From Burkholderiales bacterium (GTDB taxonomy: Bacteria; Pseudomonadota; Gammaproteobacteria; Burkholderiales; Burkholderiaceae): 5,276 nt of DNA. The stretch's first letter is position 1. The number at the start of each line of letters is the position of its first letter. Of the stretch, positions 1-5,276 are shown piece by piece. Under the pieces are notes generated by a model. That model saw only the letters and a program-made list of their open reading frames with translations, was not told where the DNA came from and did not search any database. The DNA lies in the NCBI GenBank assembly GCA_947372535.1, contig CANBUA010000299.1:1-5276 (forward strand). Reading direction: 5' to 3'. A program made the translations under genes and the position numbers.

Positions 1-716
1 GAGCTGCCGATCGGTTCGGCGCCAATGTTTCCGCGACCCGCGTTGCAGTCGTATGCCAGTATCGATTGATCGTCCAGCCACTTCTTCGCATAGTGATTGA
101 GTGCTTGCGCATGGGGTAAGGCGGCAGGCGCTTCGATGGCAGTGGCTTCATCGCTGGAAACCTCCCGATAAGCATGACCTTCGAACTTCGCGGGATGGGA
201 AGTCAGACGCATGCCCGCGGTTATGGGTTCGTAATAGGCCTTCCCGCAAAGCTGTCCAGCTGCATCAGGTGTGCCGCCCTGCGGAACCAGGTTCACCTTG
301 CGCAAGGATATTGGCAATGCATCGCCATGGTGCGGTGCGGTCCACGCGCCCGAGATCTCCGTGGGCGACGTTGCCTGAAGCGACCAGTGGCCGCTGGATC
401 TGCCTTCTCCATCTTCTCCTGATATGGGCTCGTCCAACTCGAACCGACCAGGCTGCCGCGACTTGGCAAGGGCTTCAGTGCTGTCCCGCCGGTTGTCAGT
501 TGCCTCCGATGGCATCAATCTGATGCCTCGAAGGTGGCGCAAATAGTAGTATTGCGACTCGCCAGAGTCTGAAAGGCAAACCATGACCGGCGCTTTTCCA
601 ACCATCCCTTTCCAGGTACCAGTGGGTAAGCCCCCCGCACCAAAGGCGGCAGGAGACAACGCAGCCGCTAGAAGAAAGAGCGCGGTCAAGTGCTTCCTTT
701 GGATGTGAAGAATCAC
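1..716 (-). CDS. Exported protein of unknown function, 3' end beyond the window
   Basis: The frame is open from a GTG at 716-714 to the left edge: 238 codons and no stop. I read every line on the minus strand and found no frame break. The start is chosen because its GTG overlaps the TGA of the preceding gene (GTGA, 716-713), and because what follows is a good signal peptide. That peptide has Arg7, Lys8 and His9, a hydrophobic core at residues 10-25 (LTALFLLAAALSPAAF), and a likely cleavage site near residues 26-29. A weak GGGGAAGG lies 12 bases upstream (736-729). A TTG at 689-687, preceded by AAGGAAG, is an alternative start but would lose the basic n-region. The mature part begins with a G-T-W-K-G stretch (33-37), then a hydrophobic strand ending at Cys47, a Tyr triplet (56-58) and two further Trp-Gly pairings near 109-111 and 123-125. 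That pattern suggests an antiparallel beta-rich domain. Cysteines are at 47, 157 and 224. I do not recognise the family. As the last visible cassette gene it probably acts in the periplasm or outside the cell. Being a gene is fairly certain; its role is not. Confidence 0.85.
   Translation of the reverse strand, partial: MILHIQRKHLTALFLLAAALSPAAFGAGGLPTGTWKGMVGKAPVMVCLSDSGESQYYYLRHLRGIRLMPSEATDNRRDSTEALAKSRQPGRFELDEPISGEDGEGRSSGHWSLQATSPTEISGAWTAPHHGDALPISLRKVNLVPQGGTPDAAGQLCGKAYYEPITAGMRLTSHPAKFEGHAYREVSSDEATAIEAPAALPHAQALNHYAKKWLDDQSILAYDCNAGRGNIGAEPIGS
713..716 (-). other. GTGA stop/start overlap between cassette genes 2 and 3
   Basis: The TGA of the 256-aa gene (715-713) shares two bases with the GTG start (716-714) of the next gene. 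Such 4-base overlaps are typical of translationally coupled operon genes. No strong ribosome-binding site sits at the usual distance, so re-initiation by the terminating ribosome is the likeliest route. The overlap is seen directly; the mechanism is inferred. Confidence 0.75.
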
Positions 717-1483
717 CGTGTCAACCAGCCTTCCCCGTCGCACTCACCGCCGAACGGCGGCGGCACATAAACCGCCCTGATTCCCACGATCTCCCCTGCG
801 CGTGCTTCGTGCGCCATGTAGAGATTGGCTTCACCGACCTCGTCGGCAAAATCGATCAGGTAATCGGGCTGACCATCGTGGTCAAGGTCGCCAGCCCAAA
901 CCAAGTAGTCGGTCGATACGACATGTGAACATTGCCCCAGTTCCTCAAGCAATTGGCGCTTGCCCTGCGAGCGCAGTTGCAAAAGGAACCTGCCTTTGTC
1001 GGGGTCGAACAGCGGGACGAGCGTTGCTTGATCGCCGCTGGGTAAATCGACCGCCAACTCCAGCGTCCCCGTGGTCGGGGGGCGCTTTTCCTTGAAGCCA
1101 GCAGCCCAATGGGTGACAACCGGCCCCGCCTGAAGCCAGGGCACCGCAGGGTCGAGCTTGAACCAGGCCAGTACGACACCTGTGCCTGGGAGCTGCCGCC
1201 GAAATACCAGCTTCTGGCCCATGGTCGGCTGGTCGTCATAGTGGCCCTGCCACTTCTCACGGCGCACGGTGAGCTTTGCCGGCTCGAACCGGCAGTCGGC
1301 CTTGCCGCATACCAGCGCCAGCCAATTGTGGTCGCTGCGGTAGCGCTCGCCGGGCTGCCATTGATCACCACCGAGCAGAAACTCGACGGCCCCGCCGGGC
1401 ATTTTTGGCTTGCTTTCAATGGTGGCGGCCAGCGTCGACACACCGATCAGCAGGCCGGCCAGAAGGCTCAGATAAATTCGCAT
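713..1483 (-). CDS. Exported 256-aa protein with a DxDxDG calcium-loop-like motif, function unknown
   Basis: The ATG at 1483-1481 is chosen over an upstream in-frame start at 1612. A perfect AGGAGG sits 6 bases before it, and it opens a textbook signal peptide: Arg2, hydrophobic core 3-18, likely cleavage after Ala19 or Ala20. The 43 extra residues from 1612 would lie inside the Kelch gene and hide the signal. The mature protein (about 236 aa) has cysteines at 59, 64, 185 and 248, which could form disulfides in the periplasm. Residues 199-207 (DLDHDGQPD) fit the D-x-D-x-D-G-x-x-D loop found in EF-hand-like, dockerin and FG-GAP/VCBS-type calcium sites; it is followed by a hydrophobic strand (YLIDF). 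Only one such loop is visible, so this is not a propeller of FG-GAP repeats. The motif suggests Ca2+ binding or structural stabilisation, which is inference. The TGATG overlap with the Kelch gene and the GTGA overlap with the next gene point to coordinated synthesis. I know no named family for the whole protein. Confidence 0.86.
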   Translation of the reverse strand: MRIYLSLLAGLLIGVSTLAATIESKPKMPGGAVEFLLGGDQWQPGERYRSDHNWLALVCGKADCRFEPAKLTVRREKWQGHYDDQPTMGQKLVFRRQLPGTGVVLAWFKLDPAVPWLQAGPVVTHWAAGFKEKRPPTTGTLELAVDLPSGDQATLVPLFDPDKGRFLLQLRSQGKRQLLEELGQCSHVVSTDYLVWAGDLDHDGQPDYLIDFADEVGEANLYMAHEARAGEIVGIRAVYVPPPFGGECDGEGWLTR

Positions 1484-3861
1484 CACCAACCTCCTGCCGG
1501 GATCAGCACGATCTTGGATTGCCCATTGGCACCAACGAGTGTGCGTCGCAAGATGCGTCCCTGATGAGCGCCCCAACTGTCTTCGCGTGTCGCCTGCCAA
1601 AGTAGCTCCCATGCGCCGGTGCTTGGGTTATGCCATTCGATGCCGCCTGGTCGGCCGCCAGTGTTCAATCCTTCGACTTCTCCGCTGGCGAACAACTCTT
1701 CGTCGATGGTGAAGATGCTGTACTTTTCATTGATCGTCAGGTGCGATCCGGTGCTGGCGAGTGGCGCCCAGGCGGTACCGGCGGGATTGGACATTTCGAG
1801 CCCGAACCGCAGTTGGTCCGGGGCTGCGGTAGCCGGCGGGGCGGGTGCGATCTTGATGACACGCCCGCTACTGTCGATGATGGCGCGCCCCCCTGCGGCC
1901 TGTGCGGGGGCCGAGTTGACCCAGCGCCGGGTTGCAGGATCGAAGATTTCGTAGCGACGCCAGGGTAAGAAATCCCCGATGCCAACGTACTCATCGGGCT
2001 GCCCCGGCTTCAACGCCTTCGTTGAATACAGGGCAATGCTTTCGGATCGAACCGTGCCTCCGGCGACCACAACTCGGCCATCGCCCAGTTCCTGTATCCG
2101 CATTGATTCAACGGCGTTGTCGCCATGGCGACGTTCGCGCTTCAATGAAGGCCATGCGATGCTCTCGAAACTGGGTTTGCCGTCGCGCAACACCAGCTTC
2201 AGTTGGTTCAGGGTGCCGGTCTCGCTGAGGACCAGCAGACTGCCGTCGCGCATTTGCGTGACTGCCGCAGACGAGCTTGGCGCGTTGCCGCTCACCTCCT
2301 GCCACTGCCATGACGTGCCGCCGGTTGGCTCCAGCCATTCGGCTTTCAATGGCTTGGGGTTGCTTTCGCCACCATACGGGCTGTCCGGTCCGTTTCCGCC
2401 GACCACCAGAACGCCGCCTGCAGCCCGGAATGCCCGCGCGTTCGTGCGCGCGGTGAGCAGTGATGGCATCGTGACAACGCGTCCATTGCGTTCAATCGCT
2501 TCCACCGCGCTGCTCATGACGTACGTGTTCATCCCAGCGTGAATAGAACCGCCGATCACCAAAGCGGGCTCCACCCCAGTCGCCGGAAGGAATGCCGAGC
2601 TGTGTCGATAGGAAATCAGGAGGTTCTCAGGCGGCGCCTCCGCTGATGGCCTGGCAGCCACTGGCGGTCTGAGAAGGCTCAAGCTCGCATATTTCTGGTC
2701 TGGGCACGACTTGTCTGAATAGTGCCCTTCTGCGCGGTTGACCAGCCATGCATAGGCGTTGCCACCGGCGACAAATGGGTAGAAGCCGCACCCGCCTTCC
2801 TCGCTGCCCCCAGCCCATTCGCCCAAAGTGCGCCAATTCCAGGTGCTGGTATCCAACGAGTGCGCTGCTCCCGCGAGCCCTTGACCGACGATCAGCGTTC
2901 GGCCCCAGGGCGCATCCCACCAAATGTGCTTGTGCCGAGCGGTGCCTGTGGGCATCGGCGGCAGGGCTTCGAACCGGTTCGTGATGGGATTCCAGCGCTC
3001 TGCCGTGCGCGACGCGCCACTGCCCCAATTCGCGGCCTTGGTCCAGCCGCCAGTGACCAGGACGCTGCCATCGGGCAGGGCGCTGGCCGCCAGTTCCGAG
3101 CGAGCTTCAAGCATCGGGGGACCATTGCGCCAAGTTTTGGTGGTCAGGTCCAACACGTGCGTTTCCGCTCGGCAGGGTGAACAGCCGCGATAGTTGCCAT
3201 CCGAGCCTCCCAAGATCATCAATTGACCCGCTCCTGACAGCGCACTCGCGAAGTCGCTGCGGTAAGCGAGGGGCAACAAAGGCATGGCCGTAACGACTAG
3301 CCTGTTTCTGATGCGCTGAATGACAAGAACCTTGATGTAGCGCGTGCCCCTGTCGCGCGTCACCAGAAGGGCTGCATCCTCGCTGAGCTTGAGCAACTCC
3401 GTTCGGAACGGGTCAAAGGTTTCTTTCGTTTCGAGCTGCAGTGCCCGGCGTCCACCGCTGGGTATGAACAAGAAAGTAGAAAGCTCCGGTGCCCCCCGTG
3501 ATCCGCTTGTCGTCAAGGCGAGCAGCCCTGCGGGCAACGCCACCTGGCCGTAGACAAAGCCGTCCACGCTCGGCTCCAGCGGGACCTGTGTTGCGCGGCC
3601 AGTGGCCGGATTCCAGTGCGCCATCAGCACCTCCCACTGGCCACGGAGTGAGCCCTTCGCCGGTGGATCAATCAGTCGCTGTCCTAACCAGCTCAGCTCA
3701 CCTGATGGCAAAACCGTCACCGATTGGTTGTCGGGCAAAGTCACTGCCGTGTAGGGTGGGACGGGTGGAATCGTGGTGGCAGTTGCTGCGGCCATGCCGA
3801 GAAACAGTGCCCCCATCAGCAAGGCGCGAAAACACATCTTCTGCCAAGCAAAATCGAGCAT
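1483..3861 (-). CDS. Secreted Kelch-repeat beta-propeller protein, about 792 aa
   Basis: Kelch repeats fold as four-stranded blades of a beta-propeller, usually a binding scaffold and sometimes an enzyme (galactose oxidase, sialic-acid epimerase NanM). Residues are numbered here from the ATG at 3861. Blade-like units with a hydrophobic strand, a GG doublet and a later aromatic residue appear near 212-250 (LMILGGSDG), 264-303 (VLVTGGWT), 432-468 (LVIGGS), 482-523 (VLVVGGNG) and 594-652 (VVVAGGT). Degenerate units lie near 320-349 and 540-550. Further beta-rich sequence at the N- and C-termini could complete the ring or form a second one. A CSPC motif sits at 227-230, with more cysteines at 358 and 386. 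The signal peptide core is ALLMGALFLGMAAATA, with cleavage around residues 28-30. The frame is open to a GTG at 4002, with other ATGs at 3936, 3909, 3891 and 3837. I chose 3861 because it gives a 30-residue signal peptide and has CCAGG about 9 bases upstream; 3837 is almost as good. At roughly twice the length of NanM it is not that enzyme, and no galactose-oxidase copper ligands could be assigned. Ligand unknown. Confidence 0.85.
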   Translation of the reverse strand: MLDFAWQKMCFRALLMGALFLGMAAATATTIPPVPPYTAVTLPDNQSVTVLPSGELSWLGQRLIDPPAKGSLRGQWEVLMAHWNPATGRATQVPLEPSVDGFVYGQVALPAGLLALTTSGSRGAPELSTFLFIPSGGRRALQLETKETFDPFRTELLKLSEDAALLVTRDRGTRYIKVLVIQRIRNRLVVTAMPLLPLAYRSDFASALSGAGQLMILGGSDGNYRGCSPCRAETHVLDLTTKTWRNGPPMLEARSELAASALPDGSVLVTGGWTKAANWGSGASRTAERWNPITNRFEALPPMPTGTARHKHIWWDAPWGRTLIVGQGLAGAAHSLDTSTWNWRTLGEWAGGSEEGGCGFYPFVAGGNAYAWLVNRAEGHYSDKSCPDQKYASLSLLRPPVAARPSAEAPPENLLISYRHSSAFLPATGVEPALVIGGSIHAGMNTYVMSSAVEAIERNGRVVTMPSLLTARTNARAFRAAGGVLVVGGNGPDSPYGGESNPKPLKAEWLEPTGGTSWQWQEVSGNAPSSSAAVTQMRDGSLLVLSETGTLNQLKLVLRDGKPSFESIAWPSLKRERRHGDNAVESMRIQELGDGRVVVAGGTVRSESIALYSTKALKPGQPDEYVGIGDFLPWRRYEIFDPATRRWVNSAPAQAAGGRAIIDSSGRVIKIAPAPPATAAPDQLRFGLEMSNPAGTAWAPLASTGSHLTINEKYSIFTIDEELFASGEVEGLNTGGRPGGIEWHNPSTGAWELLWQATREDSWGAHQGRILRRTLVGANGQSKIVLIPAGGW
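1490..1495 (-). promoter_or_regulatory. Shine-Dalgarno AGGAGG inside the end of the Kelch gene
   Basis: A perfect AGGAGG lies 6 bases before the ATG at 1483 and decides that start. It is formed by the codons for the last residues of the Kelch protein (PAGGW then TGA). Ribosomes finishing the Kelch gene therefore stop on top of the next start, which favours coupled translation. Confidence 0.88.
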
Positions 3862-4008
3862 GGAAAGCAACCTGGGTTTGTTCTGATTCATCGAAACGGG
3901 ACGCGCCATCAAGGACGCATGGCAACATGCATGCATCTTAAGCAAGACCGAGAAGGTCGAGCGATGGACATTGGAAATTGCCACGATCAAGCGGCGCGTC
4001 ACATTTTC
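3862..4008 (-). other. Leader region between the second SDR gene and the Kelch gene
   Basis: This 147-base stretch follows the SDR stop codon. It is open in the Kelch frame from a GTG at 4002-4000, but the 47 residues it would add are rich in His, Cys, Arg and Met and would push the signal peptide inside the protein, so it is more likely a leader. Possible -35/-10 pairs are poor: TTGATC at 3990-3985 has no acceptable -10 at 16-18 bases, and TAAGAT at 3940-3935 has no -35 partner. No stem followed by a T-run is present. A 10-bp palindrome (ATGCATGCAT, 3927-3936) and a 5-bp stem with a 4-base loop (3917-3930) lie in it. Whether transcription reads in from the SDR pair or starts here cannot be decided by eye. 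Confidence 0.5.
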
Positions 4009-4800
4009 TCAAAACGCGCTTTTGATGACCCCACCGTCCACGCGAAGGGCCGCGCCGGTGGTGGCCGAGGCGAGCGGGCTGGCCACGTAGGCCACGAGCG
4101 AGGCCACTTCCTGCGGCGAGGCAAAGCGCTTGATCAAGGACGTGGGGCGCACGTGGTCGAAGAACTCGGCCTCGACCTGCTCGAAGGTTTTGTCGCTCGA
4201 GCGTGCCATGTCTTGGACAAAGTCGCCCACGCCACGTGATTTGGTGGGGCCAGGCAGCACGCTGTTGACCGTGATGCCCGTGCCCGCGACGGATTCCGCC
4301 AGCCCGCGCGAGACCGCGAGCTGCGCGGTCTTGGTCATGCCGTAGTGGATCATCTCGGTCGGGATCTGCACGGCGCTTTCGCTCGAGATGAAGACGATCC
4401 GCCCCCAGTTCGCACGCTTCATGGCGGGCAGCACCAGGCGCGCCAGGCGCACACCGCTGAGGACATTGACGTCGAAAAAGCGTTGCCAGTCTTCGTCAGG
4501 GATGTCCTCGAAGGCCTTGGGCTCGAAGATGCCCAGGTTGTTGACGAGGATGTCGATGCCGGGAAAGCGCTGCACGACTTCTTCGGCGGCTTGGGGCTTG
4601 CTGAGGTCGCCCGCGTAGCCATGCACCGTGCCCTGCGTTTCGGCGCGGATGCGCGCCACCGCCTCGTCGACAGCCGCCTGTTGGCGACCATTGACAATGA
4701 CCGCGGCACCTTCCTGGGCCAAAGTGCGCGCAATCGCGTAGCCGATGCCGGCCGTGCTGCCGCTGACCAGGGCCAGCTTGCCGTTGAGTTGAAGGTCCAT
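4009..4800 (-). CDS. Classical SDR-family NAD(P)-dependent oxidoreductase, 263 aa
   Basis: This is a complete classical short-chain dehydrogenase/reductase of normal length, expected to be cytoplasmic. It would transfer hydride between NAD(P)H and a carbonyl or alcohol substrate that the sequence does not reveal. The cofactor glycine motif is SGSTAGIG at 13-20 (Ser in place of the usual first Thr). Asn-Gly-Arg at 37-39, with Arg39 after the second strand, suggests NADP(H). Asp65 fits the adenine-contacting position, and NNLG at 87-90 is the NNAG-type motif. The catalytic tetrad is complete: Asn112, Ser140, Tyr153 and Lys157, with the standard 13-residue Ser-Tyr and 4-residue Tyr-Lys spacing. 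PG at 183-184 and a long loop at about 189-222 precede the C-terminal VDGG (254-257). The loop probably covers the substrate pocket. The ATG is supported by AAGGAG 7 bases upstream. It lies 34 bases after another SDR gene, so the two are probably co-transcribed. It resembles FabG-type reductases, but no acyl-carrier genes are nearby, so I would not call it fabG. Confidence 0.95.
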   Translation of the reverse strand: MDLQLNGKLALVSGSTAGIGYAIARTLAQEGAAVIVNGRQQAAVDEAVARIRAETQGTVHGYAGDLSKPQAAEEVVQRFPGIDILVNNLGIFEPKAFEDIPDEDWQRFFDVNVLSGVRLARLVLPAMKRANWGRIVFISSESAVQIPTEMIHYGMTKTAQLAVSRGLAESVAGTGITVNSVLPGPTKSRGVGDFVQDMARSSDKTFEQVEAEFFDHVRPTSLIKRFASPQEVASLVAYVASPLASATTGAALRVDGGVIKSAF

Positions 4801-4807
4801 GTCGATG

Positions 4808-4813
4808 CTCCTT
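4808..4813 (-). promoter_or_regulatory. Shine-Dalgarno AAGGAG for the 263-aa SDR gene
   Basis: AAGGAG on the minus strand lies 7 bases before the ATG at 4800-4798. It confirms the start and shows that this gene is translated from its own site although only 34 bases separate it from the preceding gene. Confidence 0.88.
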
Positions 4814-4841
4814 GTATCAGGCGTGTGGGGCGTATCAGGCG
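4814..4841. repeat. 10-bp direct repeat around the end of the first SDR gene
   Basis: GTATCAGGCG (plus strand) occurs at 4814-4823 and again, identically, at 4832-4841, 18 bp apart. The second copy contains the stop codon of the upstream SDR gene; the first lies just before the ribosome-binding site of the next. It may be a small local duplication or paired binding sites. No function is known to me. Confidence 0.6.
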
Positions 4842-5276
4842 GCGAAGCCGCCGTCGATCAGCAAGTCGGCGCCCGTGACGAACGCCGCTTCCGGGCTGGC
4901 CAGATAGGCCACCATACCCGCAATCTCATCGGCCTTGCCGTGGCGTGGGATGGCCATCAGGCCGTGCATCGTGGCGGCGAAGTCGCCGTCCTGGGGGTTC
5001 ATGTCGGTGTCCACGGGGCCGGGCGCCACGTTGTTGACGGTGATGCCGCGCGGGCCGAGGTCGCGGGCCAGGCCCTTGACCAGGCCGACTAGAGCGGACT
5101 TGCTCATCGCATAGGGCGCGCCACCGGCGAACGGCATGCGCTGCGCATTGGTGCTGCCGATGTTGATGATGCGGCCACCTGCTTTCATGTGCCTGGCCGC
5201 TGCTTGCGTGGCGACGAACACAGAACGGATGTTGACGGCCACGGTGCGGTCGAAATCTTCCAGGGTGAATTGATCC
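4835..5276 (-). CDS. SDR-family oxidoreductase, BdcA-like, 5' end beyond the window
   Basis: The last 146 residues of a classical SDR; the Rossmann-fold N-terminus with the cofactor glycine motif lies past the right edge. The frame stays open to base 5276, so the GTG at 5242 is an internal Val codon, not a start. Counting from the first whole codon, Asn15 (VNI), Ser41, Tyr55 and Lys59 are the catalytic residues. Ser-Tyr spacing is 14, one more than usual, as I also recall for BdcA. PGP at 85-87 is followed by VDTDMNP, and the end is IDGGFAA. The stretches GPRGIT, DTD-NP, LMAI-RHG, AGMVA and FVTGA match my memory of E. coli BdcA, an SDR reported to bind cyclic di-GMP and promote biofilm dispersal. 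That resemblance supports subfamily membership but does not prove the same role. The last codons form a strong GGCGGC/GCCGCC stem without a following T-run. The next SDR gene starts 34 bases on, suggesting one transcript. Confidence 0.93.
   Translation of the reverse strand, partial: DQFTLEDFDRTVAVNIRSVFVATQAAARHMKAGGRIINIGSTNAQRMPFAGGAPYAMSKSALVGLVKGLARDLGPRGITVNNVAPGPVDTDMNPQDGDFAATMHGLMAIPRHGKADEIAGMVAYLASPEAAFVTGADLLIDGGFAA

Noticed and set aside
1066..1083. CCCC/GGGG stem within the 256-aa gene as a terminator
   Set aside because: It lies mid-gene in well-supported coding sequence and has no T-run.
856..1443. A 195-codon minus-strand ORF overlapping the 256-aa gene in another frame
   Set aside because: Its translation is rich in Arg, Ser, Pro and Cys with no domain, as expected of a shifted frame of GC-rich coding DNA. 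The frame of the 256-aa gene has a perfect ribosome-binding site and a signal peptide.
1109..1564. Plus-strand ORFs opposite the cassette genes
   Set aside because: They mirror coding strands with high G/C third positions, lack plausible ribosome-binding sites and look like shadows.
1484..1612. 43-residue N-terminal extension of the 256-aa gene
   Set aside because: It lies wholly inside the Kelch gene, adds a basic, Thr/Arg-rich stretch before the signal peptide, and ignores the AGGAGG site before the ATG at 1483.
4010..4024. Near-palindrome CAAAACGCGCTTTTG at the SDR stop as a terminator
   Set aside because: The central pairs mismatch, leaving only a weak A-T stem; no stable hairpin with a T-tract results.
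4838..4852. GGCGGC-GAA-GCCGCC hairpin as an intrinsic terminator between the SDR genes
   Set aside because: The 6-bp stem is strong but has no T-run after it in the direction of transcription, and it is made by Gly-Gly-Phe-Ala-Ala codons at a conserved SDR C-terminus.
5240..5242. GTG as the start of a 135-aa gene
   Set aside because: The frame continues to the window edge with SDR-like sequence (DQFTLEDFDRT), and the GTG codes for the Val two residues before the conserved V-N motif.

Overview
The window is a fragment of a GC-rich bacterial chromosome. All five recognisable genes lie on the minus strand, packed almost without gaps. Codon use is G/C-rich at third positions, the ribosome-binding sites are classical, and the proteins carry Sec-type signal peptides. 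This fits a proteobacterium; a beta-proteobacterium such as a Burkholderiales member is my best guess. No rRNA, tRNA, mobile element or CRISPR is present to settle it.

Reading in the direction of transcription (right to left), the window opens inside an SDR oxidoreductase gene (5276-4835, 5' end missing). Its C-terminal half closely resembles my memory of E. coli BdcA. After 34 bases comes a complete second SDR gene of another subfamily (4800-4009). The two look like a small operon of NAD(P)-dependent enzymes. The short gap holds an AAGGAG ribosome-binding site and a 10-bp direct repeat.

About 150 bases without a certain gene follow (4008-3862). The reading frame of the next gene is open through them, but they do not look like coding sequence for that protein.

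The rest is a tight cassette of three exported proteins: a long Kelch-type beta-propeller protein (about 792 aa, 3861-1483), a 256-aa exported protein with a DxDxDGxxD calcium-loop-like motif (1483-713), and the first 238 residues of a third exported protein that runs off the left edge (716-1). The gene borders are TGATG and GTGA overlaps, so the three should be translationally coupled. I cannot assign a function to the cassette. It is the most interesting part of the window: three envelope or secreted proteins made together, two of them of no family I recognise. The third gene starts with GTG and has no stop inside the window, so it is easily missed, and the first 700 bases could be misread as non-coding.

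The only spaces between genes are 4801-4834 and roughly 3862-4008. I see no convincing promoter or intrinsic terminator in either.
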